Positions 50,419 to 58,156 of a stretch of DNA of 64,000 nt are shown in pieces. The DNA is taken from positions 124,001 through 188,000 of the forward strand of contig NZ_NFJF01000005.1 in assembly GCF_002159735.1 (NCBI RefSeq). Reading direction: 5' to 3'. The notes under the pieces were generated by a model. It saw only the letters and a program-made list of their open reading frames with translations. It ran no database searches and was not told the DNA's origin. The translations under genes and the position numbers were made by a program. Origin of the DNA: Olsenella sp. An270 (GTDB taxonomy: Bacteria > Actinomycetota > Coriobacteriia > Coriobacteriales > Atopobiaceae). Each line of letters starts with the position of its first letter. Positions within the stretch are counted from its first letter, which is position 1.

Positions 50419-50601
50419 GTCCTTCTCGCTGGCCCGTCCTTCTCGCCGAGTGTACGAGTTAGCCCGCAGGAGCCGTCGAAAACGGCGCCTCTTGGCGACG
50501 TTTCCCCAGTTGACAAGGAAGCGCCCGGAGCCGAGCGAGCCAAAACTCGTACACTCGGCGCCGGGCGCCCCAGGACAGCCCTTTTCGCGGGCGAGAAGAA
50601 C
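50419..50601. repeat. Large nested palindrome in the intergenic region beside cutC
   Basis: Outer arms are GTCCTTCTCG (50419-50428 and 50436-50445) against CGAGAAGAAC (50592-50601). Inner perfect 16-bp arms are GCCGAGTGTACGAGTT (50445-50460) and its complement (50544-50559). A small hairpin GCCGTCGAAAACGGC lies in between. The CGAGTGTACG core recurs at 53032. No protein is supported here. Confidence 0.7.
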
Positions 50602-50602
50602 C

Positions 50603-51298
50603 TCAGCCCAGCTTCACGATCTTGGTGCCGTGAACCTCCTGCACGCCGAGGGCCTCGGCGACGGACTCGGCGTTCTCGAAGGTGATGCCGCCGCCGGGCA
50701 GGATGGTCAGGCGCCCCGCGGCGTGCTCGATCAGGCGGCGCAGATGGTCCAGGTTGTCGGCTATCGGCGTGCCGGCGGCCCCGCCGTGCGTGAGGATGCG
50801 CTCCACGCCCAGGTCGGAGAGAAAGCCGATGGCCTCGCGCTGGCGCTCCTCGGTGAGCTCGTCGAACGCCATGTGGAAGGTCACCATCACGGGCGGGACC
50901 TCCGTCCCCGACTCGTCGGTCACGGGTCCGTGCGCGGCCTCGACGAGGCGCGCCGTCATCTCGCGGTCCACGACCGCCTCGCCCGTCTCGGCGTCGGCGG
51001 TCAGGCAGCCAAACACGACGCCGTCCACGCCCAGGCTGCGCGCCATGGCCACGTCGTCGAGCATCATCTGCTCCTCCGCGGCCGTGTAGACGAAGTCGCC
51101 TCCGCGCGGGCGGGCCATGGCCATGACGGCCGTCCCGGCCTCGCGCACGATGCCGACGGCGGCGCGAATGACGCCGTAGCTCGGGCTGGTGCCGCCCACG
51201 GCGAGGTTGTCGCAGAGCTCGATCCTCCCCGCCCCCGCGGCGAGCGCGGCAGGCACCCGCTCGACGTTCTCCGCACAGAACTCCCTCAGCAGCGCCAT
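50603..51298 (-). CDS. cutC: Copper homeostasis protein CutC family
   Basis: The product is 231 aa, ATG 51298 after GGGGAGG. It is a TIM-barrel protein with the family pattern: N-terminal LREFCAENVERVPAALAAGA, GRIELCDNLAVGGTSPSYGV, the MARPRGGDF motif, VDGVVFGCL, TFHMAFDEL, ERILTHGGA and the end GGGITFENA. Long linked to copper tolerance, CutC has also been proposed to be an enzyme; its reaction is unsettled. It lies alone between intergenic repeat arrays. Confidence 0.93.
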   Translation of the reverse strand: MALLREFCAENVERVPAALAAGAGRIELCDNLAVGGTSPSYGVIRAAVGIVREAGTAVMAMARPRGGDFVYTAAEEQMMLDDVAMARSLGVDGVVFGCLTADAETGEAVVDREMTARLVEAAHGPVTDESGTEVPPVMVTFHMAFDELTEERQREAIGFLSDLGVERILTHGGAAGTPIADNLDHLRRLIEHAAGRLTILPGGGITFENAESVAEALGVQEVHGTKIVKLG

Positions 51299-51468
51299 GA
51301 GGCCTCCCCTCGACAGGAATCGTTGACAACATGATAGCGAGCGCCCCCAGGGGCAAGATGACGCGCCGTACCGAGAACTTCTTCGGGAACTTCTACCGCG
51401 CGCCGATAGACTAGCGGCGCACCCACGCCCCCCTGGCGCCCCGTCGACCCTGCTGGCCGGCGGGGCGT

Positions 51469-51695
51469 TTTCTTGGAATCGCCGGGGTTGTCCTGAGGGC
51501 GTCTAGGGATTGCGGCCCTTGTCCCAGGAGCGTCTAGGAATTGCCGCCCTTGTCCGGCGAGAAGGACCTGCGGCCGGACAGCCCCTCGGATTCCCGGAGT
51601 TTTTCTCGCCAAGGTCGCCGTTTTCTAGGCTGTCACCTGACAACGTCCCGAATTCTTAGATCTCCTCATGACAAGGACGCAGATTCCTAGAAGCA
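51469..51695. repeat. Mirrored 31-bp-period repeat array with 55-bp core (array 1)
   Basis: Direct units with a TCTAGGAAT-like head and a CCCTTGTCC-like tail begin at 51471, 51502 and 51533 (period exactly 31). A 55-bp core with inverted ends GGCGAGAA and TTCTCGCC occupies 51556-51610. Inverted units follow with TTCTAG-type ends at 51623, 51653 and 51684 (periods 30 and 31). The core is 51/55 identical, in reverse complement, to that at 53174-53228. Confidence 0.85.
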
Positions 51696-51713
51696 GTGCG
51701 CGCAGCCCCGTTC

Positions 51714-52997
51714 CTACGCAGAGACGGCGATCCAGTCCCACGTGCGACGACGACGGTCCCAGCGCAGGCGTGCCCGCACGGAGGCCTCCTGTCCGTCGCG
51801 CAGCCCGAGCTCCCCCATCAGGCGTTCCGGCACCAGGCAGTCGCCCACGAAGGCCGACCCGCCGCGAGAGACCCTCACGGTCCCCGTCACGCGCCGCTCC
51901 ACGTCATCGGGTCGCGGCGGCTCGACGTGCTCGACCGAATCTGCCACGAAGCCCCACGCGTCCTCATCCTCGCGATACGACGCGACGGCGACGCCGCTCA
52001 GCATCGAGAGATCGGCGATGCCCAGCTCCGCCACGGTCCGCGCCGGCACCAGCACGTCGCCCGTCGAGGCCGTGCCACCGGGCAGCCGCACAAAGCCGTA
52101 GTCGCCCACGCGCTCGAAGCGGCCCTCGAAGCGCCGCACGAAGACCGAGCGCAGCGCCTCGTCCCCGCAGACCTCCGGCGTCCCCAACACGGAGCGCCCG
52201 TCCGGTGAGAGCACGGCGTCGTAGACCTCGTGCGCCCTGAGCTCGCGCGCCAGGCGGGCGTCGTGCACCACGCTGCGCTCGATGCTCACCTGCGGCGCGC
52301 CAAACTCGCGCACGGCGGAGCGCCGATAGGCCGTGATGCCCAGGGCGCCGCGGCGCGGGCTCGCCCACTCCACGTAGATCGGCGTGCGCGGGAGGTCGTC
52401 CAGGGCCTCGGGGGTCTCCCCCTCCTCGTCCGGCGCCTCCCAGGTGCCGTGGCGCAGGTCCTCCGCCATCACGAAGGGCTCCGGGCCGGACCAGGACACC
52501 AGGGACTCGAGCTCCTCGGGGGACCCGGAGAAGGCCGAGAAGAGCGGACGCAGCAGCGGTCCCGCCTCCGACGTGGAGATCAGGACCCGCTCGCCGTCCG
52601 AGCGGGAGCGGCCGCCCGCGAGCCACTCGGCGTCCGGGACCACGACCGTCGCGGAGCGCAGGGAGTCGAGCAGCGCGCGGAGCCCCCGCTCGTCATGGGC
52701 GCGGCGCAGGTCCCACGCGAGGTCGGTCAGGCGGCGCAGGAGGTTCTTGTAGAGCACCTCGTTGCCGTCATCCGGCAGACGGAGCTCGGCGATGCCGCGC
52801 AGGTGCTCGGCCAGGCGCGGGGACGCGCCGTCACGGCGCACGAGGTCGCAGAGGACCCACGAGAGGGCGCGGGAGACGCGCTCGTCCCCCGGGTGGCGCG
52901 CATGCTCGCGGCGCGCGAGCCCGAGCGCCTCGTCCAGGCGCCCCGACTTCCGCATCGACGTGATGATCCCGCTCGCGCGGGCCGCGTCATCGCCCAT
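51714..52997 (-). CDS. Uncharacterised protein with helical-repeat N-terminus and two OB-fold-like domains
   Basis: The product is 427 aa. The first 110 residues are helical and TPR-like (LDEALGLARREHARHPGDER). The middle is unique. The last 150 contain two similar domains: RFERVGDYGFVRLPGG, then TGDVLVPARTVAELGI; and GTVRVSRGGSAFVGDCLVPE, then RLMGELGLRDG. This pattern recalls cold-shock/S1-type OB folds. It may bind RNA or ribosome-associated nucleic acid. It sits alone between two mirrored repeat arrays. No name can be given. Confidence 0.75.
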   Translation of the reverse strand: MGDDAARASGIITSMRKSGRLDEALGLARREHARHPGDERVSRALSWVLCDLVRRDGASPRLAEHLRGIAELRLPDDGNEVLYKNLLRRLTDLAWDLRRAHDERGLRALLDSLRSATVVVPDAEWLAGGRSRSDGERVLISTSEAGPLLRPLFSAFSGSPEELESLVSWSGPEPFVMAEDLRHGTWEAPDEEGETPEALDDLPRTPIYVEWASPRRGALGITAYRRSAVREFGAPQVSIERSVVHDARLARELRAHEVYDAVLSPDGRSVLGTPEVCGDEALRSVFVRRFEGRFERVGDYGFVRLPGGTASTGDVLVPARTVAELGIADLSMLSGVAVASYREDEDAWGFVADSVEHVEPPRPDDVERRVTGTVRVSRGGSAFVGDCLVPERLMGELGLRDGQEASVRARLRWDRRRRTWDWIAVSA

Positions 52998-53060
52998 GGC
53001 ACCTCCCGCCGACGAGTCGCTCCCCTTTCGTCGAGTGTACGGGACTCGCGCCGCGGGCGC

Positions 53061-53282
53061 TTCTAGGAATCCTCGTCCTTGTCGCCAGGCGTTCTAGAAG
53101 TTGAGGCCCTTGTCCGAGAGCGATCCAGGAACTCGGGACGTTGTACCGCCCCGTTCTAGGATTCGGCGACATTGGCGAGAAGAACTCCGGGAATCCGGGA
53201 GGTTGTCCGGCCGCAGGTCCTTCTCGCCGGACAAGGGCGGCGATTCCTAGAAGTCCCTAGGACAAGGGCGGCAATTCCTGGA
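53061..53282. repeat. Mirrored 31-bp-period repeat array with 55-bp core (array 2)
   Basis: Four direct units begin at 53061, 53092, 53123 and 53154 (period exactly 31). The core is at 53174-53228. Two inverted units beginning GGACAAGGGCGGC lie at 53229 and 53260, again 31 apart. The whole is an imperfect palindrome of about 220 bp between two genes of the same direction. Confidence 0.85.
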
Positions 53283-53286
53283 CGCC

Positions 53287-54081
53287 CTACAGGCTCTCCA
53301 GCAGCTCGCGCATCGTGGCCTGGACCGCGTGCTCCGCGTTGGAACCGATCACGCGCTGGGCCACCTGCTTCACGGCGTAACGCGCGTTGGCCATCACGCA
53401 GGGGTGGCCCACGTAGCGCAGCATCGCGTAGTCGTTCATCGAGTCACCGAAGGCCATGACCTCGTCCGGCTGGATTCCCCAGTAGCGCATGACCTGCTCG
53501 AGCCCCGTGGCCTTGCTCACATGGCGCGGCGTCACGTCGATCCAGCGCGAGCCGCTCGGCAGGAAGGTGAACCACTCGGAGAGCTCGCGCTCCAAGACGT
53601 AGGCCATGTCCATGATCTGCTCGGGGCGGTCGCAGCAGATGGACGCCTTGATGATGCTCACGTCGGGCGACGGCGGGTCAAAGACGCAGATGGCGTCGGG
53701 CAGGTCCTTGTCCAGCTCGCGCACGTAGGCGCTCTGGTCGTTGAGCAGGAAGGCGTGGCCGGCGTCATAGAGCGCGAGGTGCAGACAGTCGAACATCTGG
53801 CACGTCTCGAAGAGGCGCATCACGGAGAGCGTGGAGAAGACCTCGCGGTCGAGCAGCCGGCCATCGGCGTAGACCTGCGTGCCGAGCGAGGCCACGTAGT
53901 CCATCTCGTCGGCGACGGGCTCGAAGAACCAGCGAAGCGTGTCGTAGCGACGGCCGGAGCTGGCCACGAAGCGCACGCCCCGCTCGGCGAGCCGGTGGAT
54001 CAGCTCGAAGGTCTCCTCGGGGACCTGGGCGTCCTCGTCGAGCAGGGTGCCATCCATGTCTGACGCGATGAGCTTAATCAC
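53287..54081 (-). CDS. Cof-type HAD-IIB phosphatase
   Basis: GTG 54081 has GGAGGAG upstream and overlaps the previous stop. The 264-aa product has motif I ASDMDGTLLDED, motif II VASSGR, motif III Lys in HVSKATGLEQV and motif IV FGDSMNDYAML, with a C2B cap between. It is a Mg-dependent phosphatase of sugar phosphates or similar small metabolites. It is paired with a second HAD gene, probably by duplication. Confidence 0.9.
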   Translation of the reverse strand: MIKLIASDMDGTLLDEDAQVPEETFELIHRLAERGVRFVASSGRRYDTLRWFFEPVADEMDYVASLGTQVYADGRLLDREVFSTLSVMRLFETCQMFDCLHLALYDAGHAFLLNDQSAYVRELDKDLPDAICVFDPPSPDVSIIKASICCDRPEQIMDMAYVLERELSEWFTFLPSGSRWIDVTPRHVSKATGLEQVMRYWGIQPDEVMAFGDSMNDYAMLRYVGHPCVMANARYAVKQVAQRVIGSNAEHAVQATMRELLESL

Positions 54082-54929
54082 GACTCCTCCTTCAGGAACG
54101 CGGGCAGCTCGCCCGCCCTCGTCGCCCGGGCGACCTCCAGCAGCGCGTCGGCCACACCCTCGTCCGCGCACGCGCCCACGCGATGCCGCGCGGCGCGGAG
54201 CACCTCGTCGGTGGCGTTGGCCACGGCCACGGAGTGCGGGACCTTCCGCATGACGGCCAGGTCGTTCTCGGCGTCGCCGAAGACCACGACCTCGTCGAGC
54301 CCCACGCCCAGCGCCTCCAGCAGGACCTCGAGGCCGTCGGCCTTCGAGACGCCCGCCGGCAGCACGTCAAACCACTCGGCGAACGGCGAGACGATCATCA
54401 CCTCGGGGACCGCCTCGGCGACGAGCGCGCGGCAGCGGTCCATGCGCTCCGGCGGTCCGGGGCAGGCGATCGTCGCCGCGATCATGTCCTCGTCGGGCAC
54501 GGCGTCGACGCAGATGCCCGTGAAGGCCGAGCGCCGCTCGAAGGGAGCCGACTCCTCCTTGGTGGCGCGCACGCAGTAGGCAGGATTGGAGGCGTCCGTC
54601 TCGTTGGGGTAGCACACGAGGAACATGCCCCTCTCGCCGCGCAGCGCCTCGTCGATGCGCACGAGCTCGTCGTGGCCGAGAAGGACCGTGCGCACGTAGC
54701 GCCCCTCGGCACGCACGCGCTTGCCGTTGGAGAGGATGCCCGTCATGAAGCACGCCTCGTCGCCCCGGAAGAAGCGCATGAGCTCGACGTAGTCGCGGCC
54801 GGTGGCGGGGCCAAAGGGCACGCCGGCGTCGAGCAGCTCGTGGATGGCGCGGGCGGTGCGGTCGGAGACGTGGTCCGCGCCAAAGGGGATGAGGGTGTTG
54901 TCCATGTCGGACAGGACGAGCCTGATCAC
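54078..54929 (-). CDS. Cof-type HAD-IIB phosphatase
   Basis: GTG 54929 after GGAGGAGGC. The 283-aa product has motif I LSDMDNTLIPFG, motif II GPATGRD, motif III Lys in GVSKADGLEVLL and motif IV FGDAENDLAVM. Asn replaces Gly after the second Asp of motif I (DMDNT for DMDGT), an acceptable variant. It overlaps both neighbours by 4 bases, so pepT, the membrane protein and both HADs form one operon. Confidence 0.9.
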   Translation of the reverse strand: MIRLVLSDMDNTLIPFGADHVSDRTARAIHELLDAGVPFGPATGRDYVELMRFFRGDEACFMTGILSNGKRVRAEGRYVRTVLLGHDELVRIDEALRGERGMFLVCYPNETDASNPAYCVRATKEESAPFERRSAFTGICVDAVPDEDMIAATIACPGPPERMDRCRALVAEAVPEVMIVSPFAEWFDVLPAGVSKADGLEVLLEALGVGLDEVVVFGDAENDLAVMRKVPHSVAVANATDEVLRAARHRVGACADEGVADALLEVARATRAGELPAFLKEES

Positions 54930-55471
54930 GCGTGCCTCCTCCCGCTCGTGGGCAGCAGGTCAAAGCGGTCGATGCTCATGAGGATCTGCTCCACGTCGAC
55001 GATGCCCAGCAGCGTGACCGCGCGGCGGCCGTCCACCCAGACGACGAGGTTGCGAAAGCCCGTCCCGGCGCGCAGCCCCGACCACTCGAGGCGGTCAATC
55101 CGGTCGTAGCGGACCCACACCTTGGGCCCCACGAGCGGCGTGACCGCCATGCAGTCGCCGAAGGTGGAGACGCGATATCGGCAGATGGCCGCCCACAGCA
55201 GGAACGACGTGACGAGGAACGCGTCGAAGAAGGTCAGCACCGTCCCCTCGTCGGCGCCAAACACGTCCTGCTCGCAGAGCCAGGCGATGAGCAGGCCCAG
55301 CGCCGCCATGAACGCCATGGCGAGCACGATCGAGCGCGTGAACTCCGCCGAGACGACGTAGGTGTCGTGATGGCTGTGGTGGCGCTCCGTGATGCGGACG
55401 TTGCCCACGTGCTCGAACACGAGGGCGATGACCGGCACGGCCAGAGCCACGACGACGAGCAGCACGTCCAC
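54926..55471 (-). CDS. Membrane protein with C-terminal PH-like domain
   Basis: The product is 181 aa with three predicted membrane spans (residues 1-20, 45-65 and 78-95), followed by a beta-rich part with MAVTPLVGPKVWVRYDRIDR, then LEWSGLRAGTGF. This resembles bacterial PH (YdbS/DUF304-like) domains. GTG start, 3 bases after the pepT stop. Role unknown, likely at the cytoplasmic membrane. Confidence 0.7.
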   Translation of the reverse strand: MDVLLVVVALAVPVIALVFEHVGNVRITERHHSHHDTYVVSAEFTRSIVLAMAFMAALGLLIAWLCEQDVFGADEGTVLTFFDAFLVTSFLLWAAICRYRVSTFGDCMAVTPLVGPKVWVRYDRIDRLEWSGLRAGTGFRNLVVWVDGRRAVTLLGIVDVEQILMSIDRFDLLPTSGRRHA

Positions 55472-55474
55472 GGG

Positions 55475-56728
55475 CTACGCCTCCCCGCCCGGCGTCTGGG
55501 CGAACTTGGCGACGAGGCGCTCGAGGAGGTCGACCGTGAGCTCGAGGTTGCGCACGGGCACGAACTCGCGCACGGAGTGGGCGTTGTAGCCGCCCGTGGC
55601 GATGTTGGGGCAGGGCAGCCCGCGGAAGGTGAGCTGGGCGCCGTCGGTGCCGCCGCGCGCGGGCACGAGCACCGGCTCGATGCCGACCTCGCGGTTGGCC
55701 TCCAGCGCAAAGTCAACGAGGCACCTCTCGGCCTCCCCGAACTTCTCGGCCATGTTGCGGTACTGCTCGCGGAAGGACACCTCGACCGTGCCCTCGCCGT
55801 AGCGGTCGTTCAGGAACGCGGCGATGGCCCGGAAGGTCTTCTTGCGCCCCTCGAAGCCGTCGGCGTCGAAGTCGCGCAGGATGTAGGAGAGGGTGAGCGC
55901 GTCGGCCGTGCCCTCGATGTCGGTCGGGTGGTAGAAGCCCTCGCGGCCCTCGGTGTGCTCCGGGCGCTCGGAGGCGGGGACGAGCTGCTGGAACTCGGAT
56001 GCCACGGTGATGGCGTTGACCATGACGTCCTTGGCGGCGCCCGGGTGCACCATCACGCCGCGCACGCGCACGGTGGCCTCGCAGGCCGAGAAGCACTCGT
56101 AGTTGAACTCGCCGAGGGCCTCGCCGTCCACGGTGTAGCCCCAGCGGGCGCCAAGCGCCTCGAGGTCGAGCAGCTCGGCGCCGTGGCCGATCTCCTCGTC
56201 GGGGACAAAGGCCACCTTGATGGTGGGATGCGGCAGGTCGGGGTTGGAAACGAGGCGGGCGAGAAGCGCGCAGATCTCGGCCACGCCGGCCTTGTCGTCG
56301 GCCGAGAGGAGCGTGGTGCCGTCGGTGCAGACGATGTCCTGCCCGACGAACTGGGCGAGGTCGGGCACCTGCTCGGTCGTGGTCTGGACCGGCACGCCGT
56401 CCACCACGCCGGAGACGAGCGGGCCGCCCTCGTAGCGCACCACGTGCGGGCGGACGCCCGAGGCGGGCGCGTCGGGCGAAGAGTCGATGTGGGCGCAGAG
56501 CAGAAGCGCCGGGCACCCCTCTGCCCCGGCGGATGCGGGCAGCGTCGCGGTCACGTAGGCGTGCTCGTCCACGGCCACGTCCTCGCAGCCGATCTCGCGC
56601 AGCTCATCGCCAAGGAAGCGCGCCATCTCGTGCTGACGGGGCGTGGACGGGGTCTCGTCCATGTTGTTGGGGTCGGACTGCGAGTCCACCTGCACGTAGC
56701 GCATGAAGCGCTCGAGGACGTCGGACAT
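55475..56728 (-). CDS. pepT: Peptidase T (tripeptidase)
   Basis: The product is 417 aa, as usual for PepT. Metal ligands and catalytic residues are in LLCAHIDSSPDAP, TTLLSADDKAGVAEI, FVPDEEIGHGA, and the C-terminal GGTDGAQLTFRG and NAHSVREFV. It is a zinc-dependent M20 aminopeptidase that releases N-terminal residues from tripeptides in the cytoplasm. It is the first gene of a four-gene operon. A motif variant TTTTTCTCGCC lies just upstream (near 56746). Confidence 0.95.
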   Translation of the reverse strand: MSDVLERFMRYVQVDSQSDPNNMDETPSTPRQHEMARFLGDELREIGCEDVAVDEHAYVTATLPASAGAEGCPALLLCAHIDSSPDAPASGVRPHVVRYEGGPLVSGVVDGVPVQTTTEQVPDLAQFVGQDIVCTDGTTLLSADDKAGVAEICALLARLVSNPDLPHPTIKVAFVPDEEIGHGAELLDLEALGARWGYTVDGEALGEFNYECFSACEATVRVRGVMVHPGAAKDVMVNAITVASEFQQLVPASERPEHTEGREGFYHPTDIEGTADALTLSYILRDFDADGFEGRKKTFRAIAAFLNDRYGEGTVEVSFREQYRNMAEKFGEAERCLVDFALEANREVGIEPVLVPARGGTDGAQLTFRGLPCPNIATGGYNAHSVREFVPVRNLELTVDLLERLVAKFAQTPGGEA

Positions 56729-56846
56729 GGTGCCTCCTTCGACGGTTTTTCTCGCCTGCTAGTCTAACGCAGGGCACGGCGGCGCGTGTCAGCCGCCGGT
56801 ACGGTGTGCCGGGGTCTACAATGGTGGGCGACGAAGGAGGCACGCC

Positions 56847-58145
56847 ATGTCCGAGAGCTACCGGGAGCGCAGGCAGAGGAAACAGCCGCACCGCCGCGGG
56901 ACCCGCATCGAGCCCGCGGCGCCGAGCCAGCCCGCAGGTCGCCCGGCCGCCCGACCAGCCCGCGCGCGCCAAGCAAAGACGCGGCTCTTCCCCGTCGTTA
57001 TCGTGCTCGCCGCCCTCTTTGTGGTGGGGTGCGTGCTCGGCATCCGGGCGGCGCTCACGCCGGCGCCCGAGACGACCCCGGAGCCCGCGGGCCCCGCGAC
57101 CGTCCACTTCGTCGCCGTGGGCGACAACCTGCCGGAGATCGGCATCGCCGCCTACGCCGACGCGCAGGCGGGCGAGGTGGGCGACGGCGACTACGACTAC
57201 CGGCCCGTCTACGAACCCGTCCGAGACATCGTGCAGGCGGCCGACCTAGCCTACGTGAAGCAGGAGACGCACCTGGGCGGCGATGACATCGGGCCTCGGG
57301 GCTACCCGTCGTTCAACACCACCGACCAGATGGCCGACGCCATCGTGGACACGGGCTTTGACCTCGTGGCCTCCGCGTCGAACCACTCCTACGACTGGGG
57401 CTACTTCGGCGCCAACGACCACTCGCGCGAGGTCTGGAACGACCAGCCCGTCGTCTTCACCGGCACGGCGTCGAACGAGGAGGAGGCTGCGGAGATCGCC
57501 ACCATAGAGCGCAGCGGCATCACGTTTGCCCTGCTCGACTACACCTACGGCGTGAACGGCTACGACCAGGCGGACCTGCCCGACTACGCCGTGAATTTCA
57601 TCGACAAGGAGCGCATCGCAGACGACGTGGAGCGCGCCCAGGAGCTCGCCGACGTCGTGCTCGTTGCCATGCACTGGGGCACCGAGAACCTCATGGAGGC
57701 CGACGAGACCCAGCTCGAGTACGCGCAGTACCTCGCCGACCTCGGTGTGGACGTGGTGCTGGGATCGCACCCGCACGTCATCGGTCCCATGACGTGGCTC
57801 GAGGGCGAGGAGGGCAACCGTACGCTCGTGGCCTACTCGCTCGGCAACTTTGTGGTCAACCACGACGCCCCCAGCCCCAAGAACCAGCTCGAGGGGATGC
57901 TGAGCTGCGACTTCGTGCGCGAGGAGGAGGACGGCGAGGTGAGCGTCGAGAACGTCGTCTGGACGCCGCTCGTGATGCACACCGACGGCAGCACCTTCGC
58001 CGTCTACCCCCTCAAGGACTACACCGGTGAGCTGGCGGCCGCCAACCCCGTGTTCTCGGGGCTGGACGACCCCCTCACCTGGCTGCGCGACACGAGCGAG
58101 CAGGTGGTCAACTCCCTCGGCGACGAGTTCAAGATCGACGCGTAG
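56847..58145 (+). CDS. CapA-family metallophosphatase-like protein
   Basis: ATG 56847 after GAAGGAGG. The product is 432 aa, with a basic N-terminus, then a single membrane anchor at about residues 49-72 (LFPVVIVLAALFVVGCVLGI). The extracytoplasmic CapA/PgsA domain follows: FVAVGDNLPE, DLVASASNHSYDWG, VLVAMHWGTEN, VVLGSHPHVIG, AYSLGNFVVNH. Members take part in poly-gamma-glutamate or related surface polymer processes; here no pgs genes adjoin, so the substrate is open. Confidence 0.88.
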   Translation: MSESYRERRQRKQPHRRGTRIEPAAPSQPAGRPAARPARARQAKTRLFPVVIVLAALFVVGCVLGIRAALTPAPETTPEPAGPATVHFVAVGDNLPEIGIAAYADAQAGEVGDGDYDYRPVYEPVRDIVQAADLAYVKQETHLGGDDIGPRGYPSFNTTDQMADAIVDTGFDLVASASNHSYDWGYFGANDHSREVWNDQPVVFTGTASNEEEAAEIATIERSGITFALLDYTYGVNGYDQADLPDYAVNFIDKERIADDVERAQELADVVLVAMHWGTENLMEADETQLEYAQYLADLGVDVVLGSHPHVIGPMTWLEGEEGNRTLVAYSLGNFVVNHDAPSPKNQLEGMLSCDFVREEEDGEVSVENVVWTPLVMHTDGSTFAVYPLKDYTGELAAANPVFSGLDDPLTWLRDTSEQVVNSLGDEFKIDA

Positions 58146-58156
58146 CGACCCCGTCT

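Noticed and set aside
51469-53282. 31-bp-period repeats considered as CRISPR arrays
   Set aside because: Only 7-8 variable bases separate conserved parts, units are mirrored around a core, and there are no cas genes.
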